A DNA stretch of 64,000 nucleotides, taken from positions 1-64,000 of the forward strand of contig NZ_JAEHOK010000002.1 of the NCBI RefSeq assembly GCF_016236915.1. The letters run 5' to 3'. Of this stretch, positions 1 through 10,200 are shown piece after piece. Under the pieces are notes generated by a model. It worked only from the letters and a program-made list of their open reading frames with translations. It did not search any database and was not told the origin of the DNA. A program made the position numbers and the translations under genes. This DNA comes from Salegentibacter maritimus. Lineage in GTDB: Bacteria; Bacteroidota; Bacteroidia; Flavobacteriales; Flavobacteriaceae. How positions within the stretch are numbered: the first letter of the stretch is position 1; every line of letters begins with the position of its first letter.

Positions 1-3
1 TAC

Positions 4-27
4 AGAGGTCAGTAGTTAGTTACTTAT
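4..27 (+). repeat. Left terminal inverted repeat of the IS1595-type element
   Basis: Positions 4-14 read AGAGGTCAGTA and are a perfect inverted copy of 950-960. Similarity continues inward imperfectly to position 27 (20 of 24 matches). It contains the transposase stop codon. Confidence 0.8.
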
Positions 28-909
28 AATTTGGGATTGATATATGACATTGCCCTGAACCATTTTTGTAATCAGCTTATTGAATATAGTAGCTTTGCTC
101 TGAGATCGGTTGATCCTGAAACAGAATTCGTTAAAATACCTGTTCAGGTTTTTATCGCTTACCCAGGAATAAGTGGTTCTAATCCAAGATTTCACTTGGT
201 GTATCATGGTGTGAATTGCCTTAAAGTTCAATCCCTTATTGCTTTCTATTTGTGTAATGTCATATGCTTTGGAAATTGGCCTATAACCACGCCATTTATC
301 AGTGGTTACCTTAGCTTTGCGGCTTATATGGTTGATAAAGATGTACTGAAGGGACTGGGCTGAAAAATCTTCAATTTTCATGGTATACATCCGCTTTACC
401 TTTCCATCTTCGGTCAACTGCACTGCCGTGATTGCTTTCTTTTTCTTACCATCATAACTTCTTCCTATTTTCCCCTCGTCCCTGCCGCCCATAACAAATT
501 CATCCACGTGAACATCGCCATCCATAGGGTCATTCCCACTCGAAGCCATAGCTTCTCTAACTTTCAACATAAATAATCTCGCCGTTTTTTCAGTAACCCC
601 ATAGCGCACGGCCATATAACTTGCTGATAAACTTTTGGTTGTCGTGGCCATCTCAAAACAAATAAAAAATGCTTTGCGAACACCAAATTTAACCTTGTGA
701 AAAAGGGTGTTTGCGGTAGCGGATTCAATATGGTGGCAAATATTGCACTGCCTGGCAAAATCCTTCCGTACTTGGCAAGCAGTGTGATTACATCTTGTAC
801 ATTTAAAGCCGGTTTTGGACTTGATTGAAGCAAGGTATTTCTTGCAATCCTCATCGGTTTTGAACCGATCAGAGAACTCCAGAAGGTTTTGACCCTTAAA
901 AATATCCAT
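16..909 (-). CDS. IS1595-family (ISXO2-like) transposase
   Basis: This 297-residue protein is a DDE-type transposase that would cut and join the ends of the surrounding element. An N-terminal zinc ribbon is visible as two CxxC pairs (Cys37/Cys40 and Cys55/Cys58), the usual IS1595 feature. The ISXO2-like catalytic domain follows: Asp136 in HVDEF, Asp204 in TDKWRGY and Glu261 in YFNEF are the likely catalytic triad, and the C-terminal block with RYFNEFCFRIN is characteristic. No frameshift or internal stop is present, so the copy looks intact and may be active. Start at 909 gives MDIFKGQNLL, a normal N-terminus. It is read away from maeB. Family assignment is firm; the subgroup cannot be given without a search. 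Confidence 0.92.
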   Translation of the reverse strand: MDIFKGQNLLEFSDRFKTDEDCKKYLASIKSKTGFKCTRCNHTACQVRKDFARQCNICHHIESATANTLFHKVKFGVRKAFFICFEMATTTKSLSASYMAVRYGVTEKTARLFMLKVREAMASSGNDPMDGDVHVDEFVMGGRDEGKIGRSYDGKKKKAITAVQLTEDGKVKRMYTMKIEDFSAQSLQYIFINHISRKAKVTTDKWRGYRPISKAYDITQIESNKGLNFKAIHTMIHQVKSWIRTTYSWVSDKNLNRYFNEFCFRINRSQSKATIFNKLITKMVQGNVIYQSQIISN

Positions 910-936
910 ATTTTTATATATTTACTGGTAATAAAG

Positions 937-960
937 ATATGTATTTAAATACTGACCTCT
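937..960 (-). repeat. Right terminal inverted repeat of the IS1595-type element
   Basis: The reverse complement of 950-960 is AGAGGTCAGTA, identical to 4-14. The match extends imperfectly to 937. It lies 28 bp upstream of the transposase start codon, so the transposase promoter probably overlaps it. Confidence 0.8.
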
Positions 961-1099
961 AAACTTTTATTTTTCGCATATAATTTTACAGAAACCAGTT
1001 TTCAATTATTGATTTTTCATAAAAAATTAAGTTGGGGGCTTTTCTTCTAAATTTATTTTTCTTTTGTCTTAAGAAACACAATATTGAAGCTAAGCTTAC

Positions 1100-1107
1100 T
1101 ACCTTTG
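1100..1107 (+). promoter_or_regulatory. Likely -7 element of the maeB promoter
   Basis: TACCTTTG matches the Bacteroidota -7 consensus TAnnTTTG and ends 23 bp before the maeB ATG. I see no good TTTG at the expected -33 position. It lies outside the insertion sequence, so the element has not replaced the native promoter but could remove or add upstream control. Confidence 0.55.
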
Positions 1108-1129
1108 TAATTAGCAGAAAAAATAAATT

Positions 1130-3415
1130 ATGAGTAATAATCCTAGAAAAAGAAGAGAGGCTTTGGTATATCACGCAAAGCCAAAACCAGGAAAAATAGA
1201 AGTTAAACCAACCAAGAAGTACGCCACCCAAAGAGATTTGTCCCTGGCTTATTCACCCGGAGTTGCAGAGCCCTGTCTCGAGATAGAAAAGGATAAAGAA
1301 AATGCTTATAAATATACCACAAAAGGCAACCTTGTTGCAGTAATTTCTAACGGGACTGCGGTTTTAGGTCTTGGTGATATTGGCCCTGAGGCATCTAAGC
1401 CGGTTATGGAAGGAAAAGGTTTGCTCTTTAAAATCTTTGCAGATATAGATGTTTTTGATATTGAAGTAGATACCAAAGATGTAGATAAGTTTATAGAAAC
1501 CGTAAAAAACATTGCACCTACATTTGGTGGTATTAACCTTGAAGATATCAAAGCTCCTGAAGCTTTTGAAATTGAACAAAGATTAAAGGCAGAACTTGAT
1601 ATTCCCGTAATGCACGACGATCAGCATGGAACAGCCATTATTTCGGCTGCAGCCTTGCTTAATGCACTAGAGCTGTCTAAGAAAAAGATAGAAAAAGCAA
1701 AAATCGTGATAAGTGGTGCCGGTGCAGCAGCGGTTTCCTGTACAAAACTCTATAAAGCCTTTGGAGCGAAAGCAGAGAATATTGTAATGACAGACAGCAA
1801 AGGCGTAATTAGAAAAGACCGTCCGGGACTTTCTGAAGAAAAAATGGAATTTGCAACTTCCAGAAAAATAGATACACTCGAAGAGGCCATGAAGGGTGCC
1901 GATGTTTTTGTAGGCCTTTCTATTGCCAATATTGTTTCTCCCGAAATGCTAAAAAGCATGGCAAAACGTCCTATTGTTTTTGCCATGGCAAATCCGAACC
2001 CGGAGATAGATTATCAATTGGCTATGGATACGCGTAAGGACATTATTATGGCCACGGGAAGAAGTGACCATCCAAACCAGGTGAACAACGTACTTGGCTT
2101 TCCTTTTATATTCCGTGGAGCTTTAGATGTTAGGGCTACTAAAATAAATGAGGAGATGAAGATGGCTGCGGTAAAAGCTCTGGCCGAGCTGGCCAAAGAA
2201 GCTGTGCCGGAACAGGTAAATATTGCTTATGGTGAAACCAGACTTAATTTTGGTTCAGATTATATTATTCCCAAACCTTTTGATCCAAGATTAATTGCTA
2301 AAGTACCGCCGGCCGTTGCGAAAGCAGCAATGGAAAGTGGGGTGGCAAAAGAACCCATTCAGGACTGGGAGCGCTATGAAGAAGAGCTACTTGAAAGAAT
2401 GGGCAGTGATAATAAAATTACCAGGTTATTGCTTAACCGGGCTAAAATGAACCCTAAACGAATTGTTTTTGCGGAAGCCGATCATTTAGATGTACTAAAG
2501 GCAGCGCAAATAGTTCAGGATGAAGGAATCGCTATTCCTATTTTACTGGGCCGACGTGAGGTGATTAAAGAATTGATGCAAGAAATAGACTTCAATGAAG
2601 ATGTTCTTATTATAGATCCTAAGGCTGATGATCAGGAAAATCAGCGAAAAGCATACGCAAAGGTATATTGGAAATCAAGGAGTAGAAGTGGGGTTACCTT
2701 GTATGATGCTGAAAAATTAATGCGTGAGCGCAACTACTTTGCAGCCATGATGGTTAACGAAGGAGATGCCGATGGCTTGCTTTCTGGTTATTCAAGAGCC
2801 TACCCAACAGTTGTAAAACCTATGCTTGAACTTATTGGAATGGCTCCAGGTGTAACTCGAGTGGCGGCTACCAATATTATGAACACCTCTCGAGGTCCAC
2901 TTTTTATTAGTGATACTTCTATTAACATAGATCCTCCTGCAAAAGACCTTGCTAAAATTGCACAAATGACGGCCAGAACAGTAAAATTGTTTGGGATAGA
3001 GCCGGTGGTAGCCATGATGTCTTATGCAAACTTTGGTTCATCCAAAGATCCTCATGCTGTTAAAGTAAAAGATGCTGTTGCTTACCTACATCGTTACCAA
3101 CCAGACTTAAATGTAGATGGAGAATTACAGGCAGATTTTGCACTTAATCGTGAAATGCTTCAGAATAAATTTCCATTTTCAAAATTGGCCGGAAAAAAGG
3201 TAAACACTTTAATATATCCAAACCTGGATTCTGCCAATAGTACTTACAAGCTTATAAAAGAGTTGAATAACGTAGATTCTATTGGCCCAATTATGATGGG
3301 AATGCGCAGGCCGGTACATATTCTTCAACTTGGGGCGAGTGTAGAAGAGATTGTAAATATGACGGCCATTACGGTTGTAGATGCTCAGGAAAAGGAAAAG
3401 AAACAAAAAAAGTAA
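1130..3415 (+). CDS. maeB: NADP-dependent malic enzyme with phosphotransacetylase-like C-terminal domain
   Basis: It converts malate to pyruvate and CO2 with reduction of NADP, in the cytoplasm, supplying NADPH and pyruvate. The 761-residue length is that of the MaeB type. The malic domain comes first, with Tyr41 in AYSPGVAEPC and the metal-binding stretch MHDDQHGTA near residue 160. The Rossmann NAD(P)-binding domain follows with ISGAGAAAV near 195. From about residue 430 the chain resembles phosphate acetyl/butyryl transferase; in MaeB this part is regulatory, binding acetyl-CoA, and has no proven transacetylase activity. The NADP preference is inferred from the MaeB architecture. It has its own promoter and is followed by a terminator-like hairpin, so it is probably monocistronic. 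Confidence 0.95.
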   Translation: MSNNPRKRREALVYHAKPKPGKIEVKPTKKYATQRDLSLAYSPGVAEPCLEIEKDKENAYKYTTKGNLVAVISNGTAVLGLGDIGPEASKPVMEGKGLLFKIFADIDVFDIEVDTKDVDKFIETVKNIAPTFGGINLEDIKAPEAFEIEQRLKAELDIPVMHDDQHGTAIISAAALLNALELSKKKIEKAKIVISGAGAAAVSCTKLYKAFGAKAENIVMTDSKGVIRKDRPGLSEEKMEFATSRKIDTLEEAMKGADVFVGLSIANIVSPEMLKSMAKRPIVFAMANPNPEIDYQLAMDTRKDIIMATGRSDHPNQVNNVLGFPFIFRGALDVRATKINEEMKMAAVKALAELAKEAVPEQVNIAYGETRLNFGSDYIIPKPFDPRLIAKVPPAVAKAAMESGVAKEPIQDWERYEEELLERMGSDNKITRLLLNRAKMNPKRIVFAEADHLDVLKAAQIVQDEGIAIPILLGRREVIKELMQEIDFNEDVLIIDPKADDQENQRKAYAKVYWKSRSRSGVTLYDAEKLMRERNYFAAMMVNEGDADGLLSGYSRAYPTVVKPMLELIGMAPGVTRVAATNIMNTSRGPLFISDTSINIDPPAKDLAKIAQMTARTVKLFGIEPVVAMMSYANFGSSKDPHAVKVKDAVAYLHRYQPDLNVDGELQADFALNREMLQNKFPFSKLAGKKVNTLIYPNLDSANSTYKLIKELNNVDSIGPIMMGMRRPVHILQLGASVEEIVNMTAITVVDAQEKEKKQKK

Positions 3416-3430
3416 ATAACCTCGTGGGCA

Positions 3431-3525
3431 GTCAACGAAGCAATAAATAGGAAGAATTTATGTGTTTCGTGACAAGTCACGGAGTCCCGATAATTTAATT
3501 ATAGGGATAAATCTCGATTATCGAG
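3431..3525 (+). other. Structured spacer with competing hairpins downstream of maeB
   Basis: Three inverted repeats are packed here. Arms 3431-3448 and 3456-3473 pair over about 16 positions with two bulges and one G-U, around a 7-nt loop. CGTGAC (3468-3473) can instead pair with GTCACG (3476-3481) across 2 nt, so the two stems exclude each other. Further on, CTCGAT (3513-3518) and ATCGAG (3520-3525) form a 13-base palindrome. There is no open reading frame. It may be a decayed intergenic repeat of the kind scattered in flavobacterial genomes, or a processed 3' end of the maeB mRNA. Confidence 0.5.
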
Positions 3526-3550
3526 TAAAATAAGGTGGAAATATAGCATT

Positions 3551-3587
3551 TAAGCCCGGGACAAAGGTTTCGGGCTTAACTTTTATT
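3551..3587 (+). terminator. Probable rho-independent terminator after maeB
   Basis: TAAGCCCG (3551-3558) pairs with CGGGCTTA (3571-3578) across a 12-nt loop, followed by ACTTTTATTT. The U tract is interrupted, so termination may be partial. The ruvA promoter begins within its 3' arm. Confidence 0.55.
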
Positions 3588-3598
3588 TACTACATTTG
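3568..3598 (+). promoter_or_regulatory. Promoter of the ruvA-sprA operon
   Basis: The -7 element TACATTTG (3591-3598) fits TAnnTTTG exactly. TTTC at 3568-3571 sits at the -33 position with the standard 19-bp gap (one mismatch to TTTG). The -7 ends 21 bp before the ruvA ATG. The -33 part overlaps the maeB terminator stem. Confidence 0.6.
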
Positions 3599-3618
3599 AA
3601 TCCTTAAGTTAAAATTAT

Positions 3619-4200
3619 ATGATTCATCATCTTAAGGGGCAATTAATAGAGAAGAATCCTACCTACTTAGTTATTGAATGCAATGGTGTTGGGTATATGG
3701 TGCATATATCCTTACATACCTTTTCGCTAATTCCAGATTCCGAAAATATAAGTATTTATACCCATTTGCATGTAAAGGAAGATTCCCACACGTTATATGG
3801 TTTTTATCAAAAATCAGAGCGGGATATTTTTAGGTTATTAATATCGGTTTCGGGAGTAGGTACCAGTACAGCAAGAACAATGTTGTCTTCTTTAGAGCCT
3901 AATCAGGTAAAAGAAGCGATTGCTAACGCCAATGTGCCTACTATACAAAGTGTTAAGGGGATTGGTGCTAAAACTGCCCAAAGGGTGATTTTAGATTTAA
4001 AAGACAAAATATTAAAAGTCTATGGGGAAGACGAAGTTTTTGTTCCTCAGGACAATACAATAAAAGAAGAAGCGTTATCTGCATTAGAGACTCTGGGCTT
4101 TGCGAGAAAGCAGGCTACCAGGGTAGTAGATAAAATCATGAAAGATTCTCAAGCCCCTACCGTAGAATCTATTATAAAAATGGCTTTAAAAAATCTGTAA
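3619..4200 (+). CDS. ruvA: Holliday junction branch migration protein RuvA
   Basis: RuvA binds four-way DNA junctions and loads the RuvB helicase during recombinational repair. The 193-residue length is normal. The N-terminal OB-fold domain covers residues 1-62 (MIHHLKGQLIEKNPTYLVIE). Two helix-hairpin-helix motifs follow: VSGVGTSTARTML near 77 and VKGIGAKTAQRVI near 112. The C-terminal RuvB-contacting domain (about 147-193) carries EEALSALETLGF. It stands only 4 bp upstream of sprA, so the two are co-transcribed; this pairing is familiar from flavobacteria. No ruvB is in the window. Confidence 0.97.
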   Translation: MIHHLKGQLIEKNPTYLVIECNGVGYMVHISLHTFSLIPDSENISIYTHLHVKEDSHTLYGFYQKSERDIFRLLISVSGVGTSTARTMLSSLEPNQVKEAIANANVPTIQSVKGIGAKTAQRVILDLKDKILKVYGEDEVFVPQDNTIKEEALSALETLGFARKQATRVVDKIMKDSQAPTVESIIKMALKNL

Positions 4201-4204
4201 AGAA

Positions 4205-7200
4205 TTGAGGTACAATTACTTGAAATTGTCAACTTCGGTTAGACTCAGCTTGTTGTTGTCATTGATAATTTCATTGAGTTCCAATGCACAGGAAACCCCT
4301 CAGGATACAACTGACACGGGGTACACTCTTAGTGAAATTTCCCTGCCAGATTCACAGCTTATTTCATCTTTTTATGAATACGATCCTATTCTGGACCGTT
4401 ATATTTACCGGGAAAAATTAGGGGATATAGATCTTTCAATTCCGCTTATTTTAACTCCTCAGGAGTATGAAAATCTTGTGCTGGATGAAGAAATGCGCAA
4501 TTATTTTAAGCAGAAGATAGATGCGCAAGCAGGTCGAAAAGAAGGTTCCGAAGAAATACAACGAGATTTATTGCCCGATTTTTATGTTAACAATAACTTC
4601 TTTGAAAGTATTTTTGGGGGTTCAGAAATTAATATTGTTCCGCAGGGAACCGTAGAAATGGATCTCGGGTTGCTTTATACCAAACAGGATAACCCGGCTT
4701 TTTCCCCAAGAAATAGAAGTAATCTCACTTTTGATTTTGATCAGAGAATAAGCCTTAGTCTTTTAGGGCAGGTTGGGGAGCGTTTGCAAATTACTGCTAA
4801 TTATGATACTCAGTCTACCTTCGATTTTCAAAATCAATTAAAACTTGAATATACTCCTACTGAAGATGATATAGTGCGAAAGATAGAAGTAGGTAATGTG
4901 AATATGCCGCTCAACAATGCTTTAATGCAGGGTGCACAAAGTTTATTTGGGTTTAAAACCGAATTGCAGTTTGGGAAAACCAGGATTACGGGGGTGTTTT
5001 CTGAACAAAAATCAGAGCGTCGTACTGTAAATGTTGAAGGGGGTGCTGCCGTTGAAGAATTTGAAAAATTTGCCCTGGATTACGATCAGGATAGGCACTT
5101 CTTCCTCGCTCATTATTTTAGGGATCATTATGATGAAGCCCTCAAAGATTATCCGTTTATCAATGCAAATATTCAAATTAAAAGAGTTCAGGTTTGGGTA
5201 ACTAATCGAACCAATAATGTTCAAAACCTTACCGATACCCGAAATATTGTAGGGATTCAAGATCTTGGAGAAACCAATATCCCCGGAAACATCGGACTTG
5301 ACAATGTGCCTGCCGGATTTTTTAACCAACCGGCTGGTAGCTTTCCAGATAATGCCAATAACGATTTTAATCCTTTTGGGATAGATGGTTCGGCCCAATC
5401 GGTTTTAACTCCGGCTATTCGCGATGTGGCTACGGTAGATAATGGCTTTGGAGGAGTACAGGTTTCAGAAGGTTTGGATTACGTAAAACTGGAGAATGCA
5501 CGGCAATTACAACCTAATGAATATAACTTAAATACTCAATTAGGATACATATCTTTAAATCAGAGATTAAGCAACGACGAAATTCTAGCGGTTGCATTCC
5601 AATATACTGTAAATGGTGAAGTTTATCAGGTAGGGGAGTTTGCTAACGACGGGGTAAATGCCACGGGAGATAATAATCCTGCACAAAACCCGGGTGGCGA
5701 GCCCGGTGCAAACCAGCGGGTAAACCAAAACCTAGTGGTAAAAATGCTTAAAAGCACCATTACCAATGTAGATGAGCCTGTTTGGGATTTAATGATGAAG
5801 AATATTTATAGTCTTGGTGCGTATCAGTTAGAGCGGGACGATTTTAGGTTGAATATTCTGTATACAGATCCGCAGCCTTTAAATTATATAAAGCCTGCAG
5901 GAGATGGAGCGGTGGCCCTCCCGGAAGATGTCAACGAAACGCCTTTGCTTCGTGTGTTTAATTTAGATAAACTTAATAATAACAACGACCCCATAAACGG
6001 TGGCGATGGTTTCTTTGATTATGTGCCCGGTTTAACAATAGATCCACAAAGTGGGAATATTATTTTTACTACGGTAGAACCTTTTGGGAAACATCTGTTT
6101 GATAAATTAGATAATTCGCCAAACTCCGGAACCGAAGATTATAATATTCTCGAAACCTGGAATGCTAACCAGCAAAAATATGTTTTTAGGTCTTTATACC
6201 GAACCACAAAGACTCAGGCTGAGCAGGAAGATGCCGATAAAAATAAATTTCAGTTAAAAGGAAGGTATAAATCGGGGGAAGTTGAAGGAATACCAATTGG
6301 TTTTAATCTCCCGCCCGGATCGGTTACCGTAACTGCAGGAGGAAGGGTCTTGCAGGAAGGGGTAGATTATGTGGTGAATTACGAGTTGGGAAGAGTGCAA
6401 ATTCTGGATGAAGCTCTATTGGCTTCAGATATTCCTATTCAGGTAAATACCGAAAATAATGCTTTGTTTGGGCAACAAACCAAACGTTTTACCGGTATAA
6501 ATGTAGAACATCAGTTTAATGAAAATTTTTTGGTGGGAGCAACGTTTTTAAACCTAAAAGAACGGCCACTTACTCAAAAAGCGAATTATAGTTATGAGCC
6601 TATAAACAATTCTATTTTTGGTTTCAATATAAATTATTCTACTGAAGTTCCTTTGTTTACCAGGCTGGTGAATAAATTACCAAATGTAGATACCGATGTC
6701 CCCTCTAATTTTTCTGTTACCGGGGAGTTTGCATACCTGCAACCAGGAGCACCCGCAGTTAACGACTTTCAGGGAGAGGCGACAACTTATATAGACGATT
6801 TTGAAGCTTCACAAACTACCATAGATATTAGCTCTCCCCTTAGCTGGGAGTTAAGTAGTGTGCCCCTTGGTTTTGGTGGCGAACTAGCTAATGGCGATGC
6901 TAAGGTAGGCTATAGACGTGCAAGTTTGGCCTGGTATACCATAGATCCTATATTTTATAGCAGTAGACGGCCAGACGGAATTACAGATAACGATATTTCA
7001 AATTACGCCACAAGAAGGGTAGCACTCAGTGAGATATTCCCAAATACCGATGTAGTGCAGGGGCAACCTCAGGTGGTATATACTATGGACCTGGCTTATT
7101 TCCCAACCGAGCGTGGTCCTTACAATTTTAATCCCCTGGCAACACAGGGAGACTTGCCAAATCCTTCTCAAAATTTTGGAGGAATAATGCGTGGAATAAA

Positions 7201-10200
7201 CACCACGAATTTTGAGCAGAGCAATGTTGAGTTTATAGAGTTTTGGGTGATGGACCCTTATATTTATGCTGAAAATAATGGCAATTCTGGCGGAACTATC
7301 AATTTTAATTTAGGGAATATTTCTGAAGATGTTTTAAAAGATGGTAGAAAGCAATTTGAAAATGGCTTGCCGGCCAGTGGTGGATCAGAGAATACCATAG
7401 AAACACAGGTGGCCAAAGTTCCTGCAGACCAATCTTTAATCTATGCGTTTAATACTGAAGGCGAAGAGCGTCGAAATCAGGATGTGGGTTACGATGGGCT
7501 TTCAGATGAACAGGAAGCCGCGAAATTTCCCGAGTTTAGTAATTTTCCTGATCCTGCAGCCGATAACTACGAGTATTTTTTAAATACCACTGGAGATATT
7601 GTTAGCCGTTATAAGAGGTATAATGGTCCCGATGGAAATTCACCACCGGAAGTTGGGAATACCAATAGGGGAAACACCACTTTGCCTACTACAGAAGATG
7701 TAAATCGTGATAACACGATGAATACCATAGATAGTTATTTTGAGTATGAAATACCATTTTTTCCGGGTATGGGTATTGAAAATAATCAATATATAACCGA
7801 CGAAAAAGAGCTTACTACTACCCTTAGAAATGGAAACGAACTACCCGTGCGCTGGCTTCAGTTTAAAATACCAATATACGAGCCAACAGATGCTAAAGGG
7901 GGAATTGCAGATTATAGGTCTATACGGTTTATGAGAATGTTCCTTAGTGGGTTTGAAGAGAAGACCTTATTGCGTTTTGGAACTATGGAGCTGGTGCGTG
8001 GAGACTATAGACGGTATAATCGTGGTTTGAGGGATAGAAGTGTACTTCCTGAAAATCAGAATACTCTTTTTGAAGTTTCAGCGGTAAATATTGAAGAAAA
8101 TGAAAACCGGGAACCCATACCTTATGTGTTGCCTCCGGGGGTGATTAGAGAAGAACTTTTTGAGAATAATACTAATATTAGGCAAAATGAACAATCTCTT
8201 TCTCTTAGGGTTTGTGATCTAGAGCCACAAGATTCCAGGGCGGTCTATAAGAACTTTCAGCTGGATATGCGGCAATATAAAAAACTGGAAATGTTTTTGC
8301 ACGCCGAATCTTTACCGAACAAGACGCCTTTAAAGGACGGCCAATTGGTTGCTTTTATTAGAATGGGAACCGATTTTACCGATAATTACTATCAGATTGA
8401 AGTGCCTTTAAGCCCCACTGTTTTTGGAGCCACGACAGCCGAAGAAATTTGGCCTGAAGGTAATAGAATGGAATTGCCTTTAGATTTATTGCAACGTGTA
8501 AAAACCAGTGTGCTTGGCGACCCTGCTTTAAATGCCGGTAAATTAAACTTCTTTTCAGAAAGCCTGGAGCTGGTAGATGAAGAAGATCCGTATGAAATGG
8601 ATAAGCTTCGTCTTGGGATAAAAGGGAATCCCAGCTTTGGAAATGTTAGGGTGCTAATGTTAGGGCTAAAAAATGGAACGCCAACCAGCGGGGTGCAGGA
8701 TTTGTGTGGAGAAGTTTGGTTTAATGAGTTAAGGCTTTCAGATCTTGATAATGAAGGAGGCTGGGCAACCATAATTAATATGGATACAAACCTGGCCGAT
8801 TTTGCAACGCTGGCCGCTACGGGTAGAAAAAGCACTGTAGGCTTTGGAACCATAGAGCAGGGGCCAAACCAGCGAAGCAGGGAAAATTCGCAGCAGTACG
8901 ATGTTGTTACCAATATTAATGTTGGCCAATTGCTTCCGGAAAAATGGGGAGTTAAAATTCCTTTTAATTACAGTAGGGGAGAGGAGCTGGTTACACCAAA
9001 ATTTGACCAGGAATTTCTGGATTTAGAATTGGAAACCCGCCTGGCCGATATTGTAGATCCAGCAGAAAGAGAGCGCGTAAAAAAACAATCTCAAACCTAT
9101 ACAAAACGCCAAAGCATAAATGTTATTGGCTTGCGAAAAGAACGTACAGGTGAAGCAAAGCCTATGCCCTATGATATTGAAAACTTTGCTTTTACAACTT
9201 CTTACAATCAGGTAGATCACAGGGATTTTGAAATAGAAGAATCTTTAAGTCAGAATGTGCGTGCAGGGGCTACTTACGAGTTTAACTTCGAGCCTAAACA
9301 AGTAGAGCCTTTTAAAAATATTTCGGCATTAGATAGTAGCGATTATTATTCTTTGGTAAGAGATTTTAATGTGAATTTATTGCCGTCTAACATAAATGCA
9401 AGTTCTACCATTTTAAGACAGTACAACGAGCAGAAATTTAGATCGCTGGAGCTTTCAGATGAAGATTTAGGAATTCCTACCCTTTACCAGCGAAATTATT
9501 TGTTTAACTGGGAGTATGGTATAAACTACAACCTTACAAATTCATTAAATTTTGCTTTTAATGCCTCAAATAATAGAATTGTTAGAAACTATATAGATGA
9601 AGAAGGTTTTGCCGATAACACTATTGGGGTTTGGGATGATTTTTTCAGCATAGGTACTCCAGATTTACATTACCAAAATTTACAGGTAAATTATGACCTT
9701 CCTTTTGATAAAATTCCGGTACTGGATTTTATAAATGCAACATACTCCTATACGGGTGATTTTCAATGGCAACGTGGCTCCCGTATTTACGAAAACCTGG
9801 AAAATATTCCTGATATAGGGAATAGCGTGCAAAACTCGAGTTCCCATCAAATAAATGCCAATCTTGATATGGAGTCTTTGTATTCTTATTTAGGGCTTGA
9901 AAAGAAAGAAGGCAGGGGTAACAAGACCATAAAGCAGCGTAGTGCAGGTGTGCCTACTTTAGATGGGGCGCCTCAAGATAGACAGGCCGGGCAGAATGCT
10001 GAGGTGGTTAAAAAAACAAGTAAAGGCTTTAATACTTTTGTAGATTTTGTAACGGTGTTAAGTAGGTTGCAAATAAACTATAGGCAAAATGAAGGTACTT
10101 TTCTTCCCGGCTATACCCCTAGTGTTGGCTTTATGGGAACTTTACGACCCAGTGCCGGTTTTGCTTTTGGTTGGCAGGACGAAATTAGGTACAATGCTGC

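Larger units (their letters stand above)
4..960 (-). mobile_element. IS1595-family insertion sequence, complete
   Basis: A single transposase gene is bracketed by terminal inverted repeats. The left end (4-27) and the reverse complement of the right end (937-960) agree at 20 of 24 positions, and the outer 11 bases (AGAGGTCAGTA) are identical. The transposase stop codon (16-18) lies inside the left repeat. IS1595 elements usually make 8-bp target duplications; the left flank has only 3 bases in the window (tac) and these do not match the end of the first 8 bases on the right (961-968), so no duplication can be shown. The exact outer limit is therefore uncertain by a few bases. The element sits about 170 bp upstream of the maeB start. 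Confidence 0.85.

Noticed and set aside
31-363. Plus-strand open frame of 110 codons antisense to the transposase
   Set aside because: It mirrors the coding strand of an intact transposase and has no recognisable protein features.
5012-5398. Minus-strand frame of 128 codons inside sprA
   Set aside because: It lies wholly within the large sprA gene, with low-complexity composition and no motif.
8392-8913. Minus-strand frame of 173 codons inside sprA
   Set aside because: Serine- and proline-rich shadow of the sprA coding strand; no start context or domain.
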